Numbered from the stretch's first letter, positions 46,782 to 56,728 are shown. The stretch is DNA of 64,000 nucleotides from Rhodopirellula sp. P2 (GCF_028768465.1 NZ_CP118225.1:6863001-6927000), one strand, 5' to 3'. Notes: generated by a model not told the origin, from the sequence alone. Made by a program: numbers and translations.

Positions 46782-46810
46782 ATCTTCTTTTTTGTGACGT
46801 AATTGCTGGA

Positions 46811-46886
46811 GCCCCTTCCGCCTCGCCTTCGCATCGGCCTGACACTGGCCCGGCCCAGGTCGATGCGAAGGCGAGGCGGGAGGGGC
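46811..46886. repeat. 31-bp near-perfect hairpin inside the IS
   Basis: 46811-46841 pairs with 46856-46886, including a 19-bp perfect core (CCGCCTCGCCTTCGCATCG at 46818-46836 and its complement at 46861-46879). Only two positions are wobbles, and the loop is 14 bases. It lies upstream of the transposase, inside the element, and could form a read-through barrier. Confidence 0.85.
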
Positions 46887-46958
46887 GGCCCCATTCTGCT
46901 GAGCCCGAGCCGAGGTCGACGCACGGCCCCCATTTCAACCACGTCCCAAAACGCTTCC

Positions 46959-46982
46959 ACCCACTGATTCGGCGGAAGAGCC
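46959..46982. repeat. IS right inverted repeat
   Basis: It is complementary to 45461-45484 at about 19 of 24 positions and directly abuts the right GAAAATTT copy. Confidence 0.85.
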
Positions 46983-46990
46983 GAAAATTT
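46983..46990. repeat. Target-site duplication, right copy (GAAAATTT)
   Basis: It is identical to 45453-45460. Its first base follows the IS right end directly, and the kinase sequence resumes after it. Confidence 0.92.
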
Positions 46991-47115
46991 ACGAAGGCCG
47001 CGTGGTAGCAACGACCTTGGTCTTTCTCGTGATTGCGCCGGCGTTTTTCGCGCAAGGTTGCATGCTTGCAGCGGGGGCCTGGACAGCGTGGCGTCGAAGT
47101 CGAGCTAGCGTTTGA
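46991..47115 (+). pseudogene. Detached C-terminal fragment of the Ser/Thr kinase
   Basis: Joining base 45460 to 46991 continues the kinase frame: TAC GAA GGC CGC GTG, then ATTLVFLVIAPAFFAQG (a membrane helix), a basic WTAWRRSRASV end and TGA at 47113-47115. The helix and basic end fit the last membrane segment of the kinase. It overlaps the stop of the convergent lipoprotein gene by 11 bases. Without the IS, the kinase would be 491 residues. Confidence 0.88.
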
Positions 47116-48970
47116 TCTCGAAGGTGACTTCGTTCTGGCCGTACTTCTTTCCATGGACATCTTCCATTGTCAAGCGCAGGCGATAGCGTCCCGGTTCGAG
47201 CGAATCGGGCAAGTACATTTGGTAGGCGATGAAGTAATCACGAAGTTTGTTCTGCGACAATTGTTTGTCGACCGGCAACGATTGGCTGGCAACACGACGC
47301 CCTGATTCATCGAGCAGATCGTAGCTGCCTTGCAACATGGTTTCGAAGCCTTGGTTGCTCCCCTGGCTGATTTTCTTGGCCACGAAGTTTTCGATCTCGC
47401 AGTACAAGATGACTTGTTGTCCAGGATCAAACTGACGTTTGGGGAACGGTTTGATTTGCCCGTAGGCTTCAATCTCGGTGCAGAACTCCAAGGCCCGAAC
47501 ATCCAGTGAATCGGAGGCTGCGGCAAGGAACTCCGTGGCTTGTCGGATTTGTGGCAAGGCGGAACTGAAACGCCGCGAAGGCACCGGGTGCCCGTTGGGA
47601 TCGATGATGGTCCACAGACCGAGCAACTGGTGACGCAGGTACTCTTGTTCTTGCGTGGTCAGGCCCTCCAGTTTGTCGACCGCCTGATCCGGGTCTCCCG
47701 AGAGAACCATCAAGTGACGCTTGATAATCTGGCGACGTTGTTTCTGGGCGTCGGATTCGTTGGGTTCGGTTTGCTCGAGTCGTTTTAGCAGTGCGTCATA
47801 CAGTTCCGAGTCACTGAGCGACTCCACGTTGACGGCTTGGGCGACGCTGGCCGCTGGTTGAATGACAGGCGTTTGAGAGTCTGGCGATTGCGTGGCCGAG
47901 ACCTGTTGAACGTTCGTTGGCAGGCCGTCTTGGTTGGCGATGGCGTTCGTTTGATCCGACAGCGAATGCGACGCGCCGGTGTCATCCGCCACCTTGTCCG
48001 AGAAGTTCCAAACCGCCGGGACATCCGATTCGGTTGAAGGTGAACCAGCCGGCAAGGGGTTGTTCTCACCACCAGCAGTCGCAGCGGCCACCTTGCCTTG
48101 GTCGCTCAAGGAGTCTCCTTCGAAGACGTCTTCGAGCACCTGGTCGGTCAGATTGAATTCAGAAAGTGGTGGAGTGGTCTGAGCGACATGGGCAACGGGG
48201 CTTGTGGAAGACTCCTTCGATGGGGAGGGGGGGAAATTCTTTGCCGCGATGCGTTGTGGCGTCAGTCCGCGATCCACCACTTCATCCGGCAGATCGGGCA
48301 ACGAGTCCAGCGAGGCCGCCAACAAGTTGTCGATCCCGGCCGGTTGCTGGGTGGGTTGGGCCTTTTTGTAAGACATCGCGACCAAGCGGCGAATCGCCTC
48401 TCGCTGCACCTCAGGCGGATGATCCTTCAACGCATTCATGACCATGCTGACGTCGACGCCCGCGTAAGTGTCCGGTGACGACGCGGGTTCGGGCGTGCCC
48501 TTTTCATCTGGGCTGGACGGCGAGTCGCTGACGTAGCTGACTTGCCGAGTGATTGCCGCCGAATCTCGTGACGACAAATCGTCGGACTCGGATCCAGAGG
48601 TGGTGGTTTGAGCAGGAGCCGAAGTCGTGCTGGGCGGGGTCGTGCTGGACGGGGTCGCAGCGGTTGTTGAACTCGAATTCTTTCGAGTGATCGGTGTTTT
48701 CGCCGTCGCCAAACGTTGCGGGACTTCTTCAAGCAGCGTCTCGGGGGCGGCATCCTCACCCGAGATGAAGATGTCCGAAGGTCCCTGGTTGGCGTGTTGT
48801 TCGATACCCGGTCGGCCGTTGAGCGGTGAGAACAACCGCGAGCGATGGCAGCCCGCACTGGTGAATCCGGTGGCCAGGAGAGCGATGGCCAGTCCTGAGC
48901 GTGTCAGCGAGGATGGTCGAACAGACCATTCGGTGAGCGAGAGCAGGAGGAGCAGACGGGGCGCAGACAT
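47105..48970 (-). CDS. Lipoprotein with Ser/Thr-rich low-complexity region
   Basis: ATG 48970 is chosen; it gives a lipoprotein signal (LAIALLATGFTSAGC). The mature part of about 580 residues has a long Ser/Thr/Gln/Ala-rich stretch, several PEVQREAIRRLVAMSY-like helices and a C-terminal folded region (VILYCEIENFVAKKISQGSNQGFETML; YQMYLPDSLEPGRYRLRLTMEDVHGKKYGQNEVTFEIKR) that looks Ig-like. No known family was recognised. It is convergent with the interrupted kinase. Confidence 0.72.
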   Translation of the reverse strand: MSAPRLLLLLSLTEWSVRPSSLTRSGLAIALLATGFTSAGCHRSRLFSPLNGRPGIEQHANQGPSDIFISGEDAAPETLLEEVPQRLATAKTPITRKNSSSTTAATPSSTTPPSTTSAPAQTTTSGSESDDLSSRDSAAITRQVSYVSDSPSSPDEKGTPEPASSPDTYAGVDVSMVMNALKDHPPEVQREAIRRLVAMSYKKAQPTQQPAGIDNLLAASLDSLPDLPDEVVDRGLTPQRIAAKNFPPSPSKESSTSPVAHVAQTTPPLSEFNLTDQVLEDVFEGDSLSDQGKVAAATAGGENNPLPAGSPSTESDVPAVWNFSDKVADDTGASHSLSDQTNAIANQDGLPTNVQQVSATQSPDSQTPVIQPAASVAQAVNVESLSDSELYDALLKRLEQTEPNESDAQKQRRQIIKRHLMVLSGDPDQAVDKLEGLTTQEQEYLRHQLLGLWTIIDPNGHPVPSRRFSSALPQIRQATEFLAAASDSLDVRALEFCTEIEAYGQIKPFPKRQFDPGQQVILYCEIENFVAKKISQGSNQGFETMLQGSYDLLDESGRRVASQSLPVDKQLSQNKLRDYFIAYQMYLPDSLEPGRYRLRLTMEDVHGKKYGQNEVTFEIKR

Positions 48971-49273
48971 GACGAACCTGGCATCGGAGACGGGAGACAA
49001 TCAACCGGCCAGACGCTACGAAAATCGCCCCCTCGGCAACAACGTCAATTTGATCCACTCATTCTTCACGGATTCGCTGAATTTCATTGGTTTCCACAAA
49101 TTCTCCCCCCAATCGAGCTTGTCCATCTGAGGCATCTCGGTACGATTCACACGAGATCGTTGATCGATTGTGGATGCACCCGACCTTCGCGTTGTTGCTA
49201 GCAAATGGTCAACCTCGAGCCAATGCCGATGGATGGGCATTTCAGGTGAACATGTTTCCTCGCAGCTCCCCTC

Positions 49274-49281
49274 AGGAGGGG
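49274..49281 (+). promoter_or_regulatory. Strong Shine-Dalgarno site
   Basis: AGGAGGGG is five bases before ATG 49287 and decides the start of the DUF1573 gene against the longer open frame at 49170. Such a strong site is rare in this window. Confidence 0.8.
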
Positions 49282-49286
49282 ATCGA

Positions 49287-50294
49287 ATGAACAGTCGAGT
49301 GTGGATGGTGGCGTTTGTCTTTTTGGGGTCGGCCCTGGGTTCCTCTGCGAGAGCGGATTGGACTCAAACGGTGTTCCCGGTGAAGACGCACAATTTTGGA
49401 ACGGTTGCGGTCGCCTCCAAAACGGAATTTCGTTTTCCGGTGGTCAACACGTTCAGCTCGGATCTGCATATCCGGTCCATCCGTGAGAGCTGTGGTTGCA
49501 CCACCGCGATCATCGAAACCGCAACGATCGCTCCCGGCGAGTCCGGATCGATCTTAGCTCGGTTCAACACCCCCACCTTCCGCGGCAAAAAGGGTGCGAC
49601 GCTGACGGTTGTCATCGACAAACCGTTTTACAGCGAAGTTCAATTGCGGGTCGACGGTTACATCCGCAGCGACATGGTGTTCCACCCCGGTGCGATCGAA
49701 CTGGGGACCGTCAATCAAGGCGAACCCAAAACAGGAGCAACCAAGTTGTTCTACGCCGGCCGAAGTGACTGGCAGGTTGTCGACGTCCGCTCCAACACGC
49801 CTTGGTTGGTGCCTTCGTTCAAGCAAACCGAACGTGGTGCTGGCAAAGCCAACTACGAACTGTCCGTCGAAGTGCGTGAAGACGCTCCGGAAGGCTACTT
49901 CCAAGACGAACTGATCATCCAAACCAATGACCGCAGCATGCCGAACGTTCCTTTGCGAGTGATCGGCACCGTGGAATCAGCGCTTTCGATTGCTCCCCAA
50001 TCCATCGCGGTTGGAACGATCCAGCAAGGCGACAGCATTTCCCAACGTTTGGCGATTCGGGGTCGCAAGCCTTTCGCGATTGAGTCGATCGAATGCGAAG
50101 GCTGGAAAGTGGAGTTCTCGGCCAGCGAAGACGAACGAATGATCCACATGGTCGACCTGACGCTGACCGCCGACACCGCGCGTGGGAACCAACGTGTTCC
50201 CATGGTGATTCGCACACGAGGCGAAAACGCCGTGACCGCGAAAGCCATCGTGACGGCAGACATCGCGGCAGAACAAGTCGCTCAAGCTCAGTGA
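49287..50294 (+). CDS. Secreted DUF1573 protein
   Basis: The 335-residue product has a signal peptide (VAFVFLGSALGSSARA) and a DUF1573 domain (HNFGTVAVASKTEFRFPVVNTFSSDLHIRSIRESCGCTTAIIETATIAPGESG). Two further Ig-like segments follow (ELGTVNQGEPKTGATKLFY; AVGTIQQGDSISQRLAIRG). The SCGCTT motif is characteristic. These are envelope Ig-like proteins of unknown role. A strong Shine-Dalgarno and a terminator frame the gene, so it is likely well expressed as a single unit. Confidence 0.9.
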   Translation: MNSRVWMVAFVFLGSALGSSARADWTQTVFPVKTHNFGTVAVASKTEFRFPVVNTFSSDLHIRSIRESCGCTTAIIETATIAPGESGSILARFNTPTFRGKKGATLTVVIDKPFYSEVQLRVDGYIRSDMVFHPGAIELGTVNQGEPKTGATKLFYAGRSDWQVVDVRSNTPWLVPSFKQTERGAGKANYELSVEVREDAPEGYFQDELIIQTNDRSMPNVPLRVIGTVESALSIAPQSIAVGTIQQGDSISQRLAIRGRKPFAIESIECEGWKVEFSASEDERMIHMVDLTLTADTARGNQRVPMVIRTRGENAVTAKAIVTADIAAEQVAQAQ

Positions 50295-50315
50295 ACTCGG
50301 GCGTTCCAACAGCAC

Positions 50316-50354
50316 AAAGCCTGCGATCGAATGTTTCGATCGCAGGCTTTTTTT
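50316..50354 (+). terminator. Rho-independent terminator
   Basis: AAAGCCTGCGATCGA (50316-50330) pairs perfectly with TCGATCGCAGGCTTT (50336-50350), with a five-base loop and a T run to 50354. It ends the DUF1573 transcript 22 bases after its stop. Confidence 0.95.
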
Positions 50355-50382
50355 ATGCCGCTCAATGAAGACGTCGCCACCT

Positions 50383-52524
50383 TCACTCCTCGGTGACTGA
50401 CTTGGATTCCACGGGCAACAGCTGCAGGGCGTCGACAATCACGAAGCCAGACGTGTCAGCGTTCGTGATTCGGATGACGGATTCCGTCTCGGTCGAGAGG
50501 GCCACCGTGGCGACTGAGCGAAAGTGTTCTCCGGGTGGCAGCGGGATGGTCTGATCCACCTGGAACGAAAGCTGGGAGTCCCCAGTGGAGACCGTCAGAG
50601 GAACCTTCTTGGCTCGGCTTTCGTGGGCCGAGTAAGCCATCAGCACTTCGTATCGACCCGACTTTGGAACCTTGAATCGAAAGCTGGCAGTCGTGTTCCC
50701 GTCGCCTTTCGACTCAGAATCCTTTTCCCCGCAATAGATGTAGCCCGTCTCGATGTGGGGTTGGAAGTTCGTGGAGCCTGACCAGTTGCCCGAGAGTTCC
50801 GCTCGGGAATCATCCAGCACGATTCCCGGCAACGACTTCGCGGCAATGGCTCCACGGGGAGCGGTTGGCTCCGGCACGTCAGGCAGTTCCAGAACCTGAC
50901 CTTGTGCGAGTAGCCGTTCACGAAGCTTTGAGTAAGCCAGTTCGTGGACTGGCAGATCGGCCTCTGCCGCCAAGGCCGCCGCGACACCGGCTCCCTGACC
51001 AATCGCCATCCAAGCTCCCTCGATTCGCAGCGACGAGATCCCAACGTGTGTGCAAGACAGGGCAACCGGAACCAACAAGTTGTCACACTGCTCTGGTTTG
51101 GGCAGGATCGACCGGTAAGGAACATGGTAGGCGTAGCCCTGCTTGGGATTCGTTCTTCGCACGGGGAAGATCGTCCCTTCGTTGATCACCCCGCCGCCTG
51201 GAAGTGCAATCCGTTGGCAGTCATGCGAGTCGATTGGAAACGACGAGATTGCAATTGGATCCTCTTTTTCGGGAGATTCGAGAATGTCCTTTTGGCTGAT
51301 GACCGACAGTCCCTTCATTCTTCGAGATTCGCGGACGTAGAGCGCCGGCGAGAAGTGATCGTGGCTCGCGAATTCGTCTTTGCAAAGGCCCAGCCTGGCG
51401 TAACGCTCCCGCATCGACGGGGGCACGACAGGGTCGGTGGTCAGGAAGTGATAGAACTCCAGGGTGTACTGTTTGTGGGCTTCCCAGATCTTCCTTCGCC
51501 CCGCTTCGTCGGCCGCGTGCCAGTCGTTGCCTCCACCAACCAAGCCGATGGAAAATTGCCCGCCGATCGAGTTGTTGCCATCGAGTTTGTCGCCGGGCAG
51601 TGGGTACAGGTCAAAGCCCACACGGGTTTCGCCCGCCAGGAGCGCCCGGCGAACAATCTCGAACCTTGCCGGGTCGTAGTGAGTGGGTTTCGGCATCGGC
51701 ACCCGATTGTCAGCTTCCGCGGTCAGGCACAGCCGAAAGCTGTAGGTCATCACGTTTTGGTCACCGGCGTTTCCGTCCCCGACATGCAGGGCGGTGACCA
51801 ACGGCAATGGCTTGCCCTGATCGTCGAAGCCGTTGATGTTCATCTTCGGCTTTGGGGTTTGTTTTCCGGCCAGCGATTCACCGTATTCCTCACGCCCTTC
51901 TCGGCCGATGGTCCAGTCGACTCCCGCAGCCGCCATCAGGTCGCCCTCGTAGGTGCCGTCCACAAAAACTCTGGCCGTGAACCTTCCTTTCGTCGTGCTC
52001 AGCGAGGTGATGCGAGGCCCCTTCATCGTGACCGATTGAAGAGGATGCTGTGCCAGGACCGTGACCCCGGCCTCGTCCAACATTTGCAAGGTCACCCGCA
52101 TCGCCACATGCGGCTCAAACGTCCAACGCGACTGGTCTTTCTTGGCCGGGTTGTAGGGAGCTTGCAGACCTCGGTCGGTGTAGTCCTTCACCACTCGCGT
52201 GTGCCACTCATCGAACAGCCCCATCAGCGTGCTGCGAACCATCTGGTTCGAGTCGCAGTGACTCAAGCCACCTGTGTTCAGACCGCCGACATGCTCGGTC
52301 GGTTCCAACAGGATGACCGAAGCTCCTTCGCGAGCGGCAGCGATCGCGGAACAAAAACCTCCTGGTGTCGAGCCATAGACAATCACATCCGCGGTCGTGA
52401 CATCCGCCAGGTTGCCTGCGGTTCGGGGAGTTGGTTCTTGGGCTTGGAGCGTTGGGCAGAGCACCAGCATGCCAAACGCAACCCAAACGAAGGGATTCGA
52501 AACAACAGGCTGGCGGTGTGACAT
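50383..52524 (-). CDS. Secreted FAD-dependent oxidoreductase with C-terminal golvesin/xanthan-lyase-like domain
   Basis: The 713-residue protein has a signal peptide (VWVAFGMLVLCPTLQAQ), then an FAD-binding Rossmann motif (DVIVYGSTPGGFCSAIAAAREG, ILLEPTEHVGGLNTGGL). The family is FAD_oxidored/PF12831-like. The C-terminal 150 residues form a beta-sandwich domain of the golvesin/xanthan-lyase CBM type (TTASFRFKVPKSGRYEVLMAYSAHESRAKKVPLTVSTGD). It may oxidise a sugar alcohol or sulfated sugar; that is inference. Its start lies beside the large repeat array. Confidence 0.85.
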   Translation of the reverse strand: MSHRQPVVSNPFVWVAFGMLVLCPTLQAQEPTPRTAGNLADVTTADVIVYGSTPGGFCSAIAAAREGASVILLEPTEHVGGLNTGGLSHCDSNQMVRSTLMGLFDEWHTRVVKDYTDRGLQAPYNPAKKDQSRWTFEPHVAMRVTLQMLDEAGVTVLAQHPLQSVTMKGPRITSLSTTKGRFTARVFVDGTYEGDLMAAAGVDWTIGREGREEYGESLAGKQTPKPKMNINGFDDQGKPLPLVTALHVGDGNAGDQNVMTYSFRLCLTAEADNRVPMPKPTHYDPARFEIVRRALLAGETRVGFDLYPLPGDKLDGNNSIGGQFSIGLVGGGNDWHAADEAGRRKIWEAHKQYTLEFYHFLTTDPVVPPSMRERYARLGLCKDEFASHDHFSPALYVRESRRMKGLSVISQKDILESPEKEDPIAISSFPIDSHDCQRIALPGGGVINEGTIFPVRRTNPKQGYAYHVPYRSILPKPEQCDNLLVPVALSCTHVGISSLRIEGAWMAIGQGAGVAAALAAEADLPVHELAYSKLRERLLAQGQVLELPDVPEPTAPRGAIAAKSLPGIVLDDSRAELSGNWSGSTNFQPHIETGYIYCGEKDSESKGDGNTTASFRFKVPKSGRYEVLMAYSAHESRAKKVPLTVSTGDSQLSFQVDQTIPLPPGEHFRSVATVALSTETESVIRITNADTSGFVIVDALQLLPVESKSVTEE

Positions 52525-52613
52525 GGGAACTTTCCTTGAGCGGGGCTCACAACTTGGCGAATGGTTGTGAGTGAAATCGGAGGGAGCCCATCACTTTAGT
52601 TGTTGAGCGATGA

Positions 52614-54821
52614 GCAATGGTCCCTCGGACTTTGTGAATTCCCAGTCGCGGAGCGACTGGCAGCCGCCAGCCTTGGGTTTCAACCCAAGGTCACATGCCC
52701 GCCCACAGGTCCACCCAGTCGCGGAGCGACGACAGTTGGGGGAAGCCTCGCAACCACCTGTCGCCGCTCCGCGGCTTGGTTGTGCTCGCTCTTGCCGTTG
52801 GACCTCGGGTTGAAACCCGAGGCTGGCAGATGTCACCGCTCCGCGGTTGGGATTTCCAGCATTCCGTAAGGTGCCACCCACCATGCGGGATCGTTCGTTG
52901 TCGAGCGACGAGCGATGGCCCCTCGGACTTTGCGAATTCCTAGTCGCGGAGCGACGGCAGCCGCCAGCCTTGGGTTTCACCCCAAGGTCACATGCCCGCC
53001 CACAGGTTCCCCCAGTCGCGGAGCGACGACAGTTGGGGAAGCCTCGCAACCACCTGTCGCCGCTCCGCGGCTTGATTGTGCTCGTTCTTGCCGTTGGACC
53101 TCGGGTTGAAACCCGAGTCTGGCAAATGTCACCGCTCCGCGGTTGGGATTTCCAGCATTCCGTAAGGTGCCACCCACCATGCGGGATCGTTCGTTGTCGA
53201 GCGATGAGCGATGGTCCCTCGGACTTTGTGAATTCCCAGTCGCGGAGCGACTGGCAGCCGCCAGCCTTGGGTTTCAACCCAAGGTCACATGCCCGCCCAC
53301 AGGTTCACCCAGTCGCGGAGCGACGGCAGTTGGGGAAGCCTCGCAACCACCTGTCGCCGCTCCGCGGCTTGGTTGTGCTCGTTCTTGCCGTTGGACCTCG
53401 GGTTGAAACCCGAGGCTGGCAAATGTCACCGCTCCGCGGTTGGGATTTCCAGCATTCCGTAAGGTGCCACCCACCATGAGCATTCCGTAAGGTGCCACCC
53501 ACCATGCGGGATCCCAGTCGCGGAGCGACGACAGCCGCCAGCCTTGGGTTTCAACCCAAGGTCACATGCTCGCCCACAGGTTCACCCAGTCGCGGAGCGA
53601 CGGCAGTCGGGGGAAGCCTCGCAACCACCTGTCGCCGCTCCGCGGCTTGATTGTGCTCGCTCTTGCCGTTGGACCTCGGGTTGAAACCCGAGGCTGGCAA
53701 ATGTCACCGCTCCGCGGTTGGGATTTCCAGCATTCCGTAAGGTGCCACCCACCATAGCATTCCGTAAGGTGCCACCCACCATGCGGGATCGTTCGTTGTC
53801 GAGCGATGAGCGATGGTCCCTCGGACTTTGCGAATTCCCAGTCGCGGAGCGACGACAGCCGCCAGCCTTGGGTTTCAACCCAAGGTCACATGCCCGCCCA
53901 CAGGTTCACCCAGTCGCGGAGCGACGACAGTTGGGGAAGCGTCGCAACCACCTGTCGCCGCTCCGCGGCTTGATTGTGCTCGCTCTTGCCGTTGGACCTC
54001 GGGTTGAAACCCGAGGCTGGCAAATGTCACCGCTCCGCGGTTGGGATTTCCAGCATTCCGTAAGGTGCCACCCAACATGCGGGATCGTTCGTTGTCGAGC
54101 GATGAGCAATGGTCCCTCGGACTTTGCGAATTCCCAGTCGCGGAGCGACGGCAGCCGCCAGCCTTGGGTTTCAACCCAAGGTCACATGCCCGCCCACAGG
54201 TTCACCCAGTCGCGGAGCGACGACAGTTGGGGAAGCGTCGCAACCACCTGTCGCCGCTCCGCGGCTTGATTGTGCTCGTTCTTGCCGTTGGAGACCTCGG
54301 GTTGAAACCCGAGGCTGGCAAATGTCACCGCTCCGCGGTTGGGATTTCCAGCATTCCGTAAGGTGCCACCCAACATGCGGGATCATTCGTTGTCCAGCGA
54401 TGAGCGATGGCCCCTCGGACTTTGCGAATTCCTAGTCGCGGAGCGACGGCAGCCGCCAGCCTTGGGTTTCAACCCAAGGTCACATGCCCGCCCACAGGTT
54501 CCCCCAGTCGCGGAGCGACGACAGTTGGGGAAGCCTCGCAACCACCTGCCGCCGCTCCGCGGCTTGATTGTGCTCGTTCTTGCCGTTGGAGACCTCGGGT
54601 TGAAACCCGAGGCTGGCAAATGTCACCGCTCCGCGGTTGGGATTTCCAGCATTCCGTAAGGTGCCACCCACCATGCGGGATCCCAGTCGCGGAGCGACGG
54701 CAGTTGGGGGAAGCCTCGCAACCACCTGCCGCCGCTCCGCGGCTTGATTGTGCTCGCTCTTGCCGTTGGACCTCGGGTTGAAACCCGAGGCTGGCAGATG
54801 TCACCGCTCCGCGGTTGGGAT
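52614..54821. repeat. Array of ~297-bp palindrome-rich repeats, 7-8 units, no gene
   Basis: Each full unit holds CCTTGGGTTTCAACCCAAGG and CCTCGGGTTGAAACCCGAGG. It also holds several CGCGGAGCG/CGCTCCGCG pairs and a GCATTCCGTAAGGTGCCACC segment. The first palindrome starts at 52671, 52968, 53265, 53542, 53866, 54162 and 54460, so spacing is 296-298 except for a short unit (277) and a long one (324). The second palindrome has eight copies. Near 53478 and 53757 the GCATTCCGTAAGGTG segment is duplicated in tandem. Open frames in all six directions here come from the composition and are not genes. Confidence 0.95.
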
Positions 54822-55059
<238 letters not shown>

Positions 55060-55060
55060 G

Positions 55061-56728
55061 TCAAACCTGCAGGTCGACCCCGGTTGCTGGCGTCATCCAG
55101 GAGGCTGCGGTTGCTGCTGGGATGCTGGGACCGTCCGGCTTGGAATCGATGGGGCGGGAGCCGTTGGCGTTGCCACGGTTGCGAGAGCGTTCGTGCTGGG
55201 GTCCGGCGTCGCGATCGGCATGGTCTGGATCGCCAAACGAGTTTTGAGTTTGATCGAACTCCGACGCGCCGTTGGCATCGGTGGTGATCTCAATGGATTC
55301 CAACCGCATGCCGTGCGACTCCAGTTGCGATCGCAACTGGGGCAGATGTTCTCGCAACAATTGGCTGGCGGCTTCCGACTCCGTCACCATCCGGCCGCGG
55401 AGGTTGTTCTCTTGGATGTGAACTTCCAATTGAACCGAGCCCAATTCGACCGGCGAGAGCCGCATGCGAATGTGCCCGCCGTTGGTGCCGAGCGTTTGAA
55501 AGCCTCGACTGACCCGTTGGACCAGTTTGGCACGCGCCACCGCGGAGGTCTGGTCGACCCCAGAGGCTTGCAAACCAGCCTTGGCTTTGCTTTCCGCCTT
55601 TTCCGCCGAAGGCGTGGCAGAATGGAGGGGGTCGGTCGGATCGCTGCTGCCCGATGTGGTGGAAGCCGCGGCACTCGTGGATCCCACGGCGGTCGTTCCG
55701 CTGGACGCGGCTTTGGCAGCGGCGGCTGCGGTGGTGGCTTGGATGGGTGCCACAGCTGCGACGGAGGCGGGCGATTTGGCCGCAGCTTGTTCGACCAACT
55801 GATTCAGTTGTGTCTCGCTGATTTCGGTTTCGTCACCGGCCGTTGCCAGCGAAGAATTGATGGCGAGTTTGCTCTCACCGGACGGGCTTCTGCCGACCGA
55901 CTCGGCCGCGTTGTTTTGCGAGTCAGCATCGGCTTCGCGTGAATAGCGGCGACGTTCGGTTCGCCGGGGATCTTGCGAGGTTGGATCGTCGGATTGTGAT
56001 TCGCCACGCGTTTCAGCGTTGTCTTTCTCAGTGCCGGACTCATCCGTCGCGACTTCTTCCGTGGACGTGACCGAATTCGTGGTTGGAACCTCTTCTTCCG
56101 CCGAGGCGTTCGCCGCGTTGTCACTGGCACGTGGTTGCGATTCGCTGCTGACCAGGACGGCAACCTCTTCGGTCACGATCGCATTGGAATCGCTGTCTTC
56201 CAGTTCCGATTCCGCGTCGGCAAGCAGCAAGGCTTCCTCGGCAGAGATTGCCTCTTCCGTTGGAAGTGAGTCGGTCTCCTCGGACGATTGAGTCCAGGCC
56301 ACCTCGTCGGGGCTCTCCGACGACTCATCTTCATCGTTGGAGGTGGCGACGGCTTCTGGAGCCGAGTCAGCTTCAACCGTCTCGTCGACCAAGTTGCTTG
56401 CTGTTGCTGCTGCCGCGGCGGCGGGAGCAGTGCCGTCTCGCGATTCGACCTCTTCTTCGCCGGATTCGTCGCGGTCTTCGGTTTCGGTTGACAGGGAGTC
56501 TTCCGGTGCCGAGGCGGGTTCAGAGGCTGCCACGGTTTCGGTGGTCGCGATTCGAGCGAAGACTTCGGCGAACGGGTCGCCCAATCCTGACGTCGGCTCG
56601 ATCAAACCGGCCGTTCGTGCGGAAGCAGAACCGCCCAGTGCGGCGAACGCATTCTCGGCGCGCTTGTTGGTCGTCGTTGTCGAGACAGTGGTCTCGGTCC
56701 TCGATTGGACTGGTTTTGTTGTTGTCAT
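55061..56728 (-). CDS. fliK: Flagellar hook-length control protein FliK
   Basis: ATG 56728 has a G-rich ribosome site before it (GGTGGGGGGACC). The 555-residue protein is a typical long, low-complexity FliK: an Ala/Ser/Glu/Thr-rich N-terminal region and the C-terminal Flg_hook domain (IRMRLSPVELGSVQLEVHIQENNLRGRMVTESEAASQLLREHLPQLRSQLESHGMRLESIEI). It measures hook length during export and switches substrate class. It is the last gene of the flagellar operon; its stop lies one base from the microsatellite block. Confidence 0.9.
   Translation of the reverse strand: MTTTKPVQSRTETTVSTTTTNKRAENAFAALGGSASARTAGLIEPTSGLGDPFAEVFARIATTETVAASEPASAPEDSLSTETEDRDESGEEEVESRDGTAPAAAAAATASNLVDETVEADSAPEAVATSNDEDESSESPDEVAWTQSSEETDSLPTEEAISAEEALLLADAESELEDSDSNAIVTEEVAVLVSSESQPRASDNAANASAEEEVPTTNSVTSTEEVATDESGTEKDNAETRGESQSDDPTSQDPRRTERRRYSREADADSQNNAAESVGRSPSGESKLAINSSLATAGDETEISETQLNQLVEQAAAKSPASVAAVAPIQATTAAAAAKAASSGTTAVGSTSAAASTTSGSSDPTDPLHSATPSAEKAESKAKAGLQASGVDQTSAVARAKLVQRVSRGFQTLGTNGGHIRMRLSPVELGSVQLEVHIQENNLRGRMVTESEAASQLLREHLPQLRSQLESHGMRLESIEITTDANGASEFDQTQNSFGDPDHADRDAGPQHERSRNRGNANGSRPIDSKPDGPSIPAATAASWMTPATGVDLQV

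Larger units (their letters stand above)
45461..46982 (-). mobile_element. ISL3-family insertion sequence, 1522 bp, complete
   Basis: The element carries one transposase (45467-46714) and about 270 non-coding bases upstream of it. Its ends are imperfect inverted repeats: left GCCTCGTCAGCAGAATC (45461 on) against right GGCTCTTCCGCCGAATC read on the minus strand (46982 back). They match at about 19 of 24 bases, and both run on into GTGGGT. Both ends abut the duplicated GAAAATTT. IS plus one duplication is 1530 bases, a multiple of three, so removing it restores the kinase frame. Confidence 0.93.

Noticed and set aside
45995-47008. Plus-strand frame of 337 codons across the transposase
   Set aside because: It is the opposite-strand shadow of the transposase and runs through the IS end.
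49170-49286. Longer start for the DUF1573 gene
   Set aside because: The Shine-Dalgarno AGGAGGGG and signal peptide at 49287 decide the start.
52614-54821. CRISPR array
   Set aside because: Units are about 297 bases and near-identical throughout. There are no short repeats with unique spacers and no cas genes.
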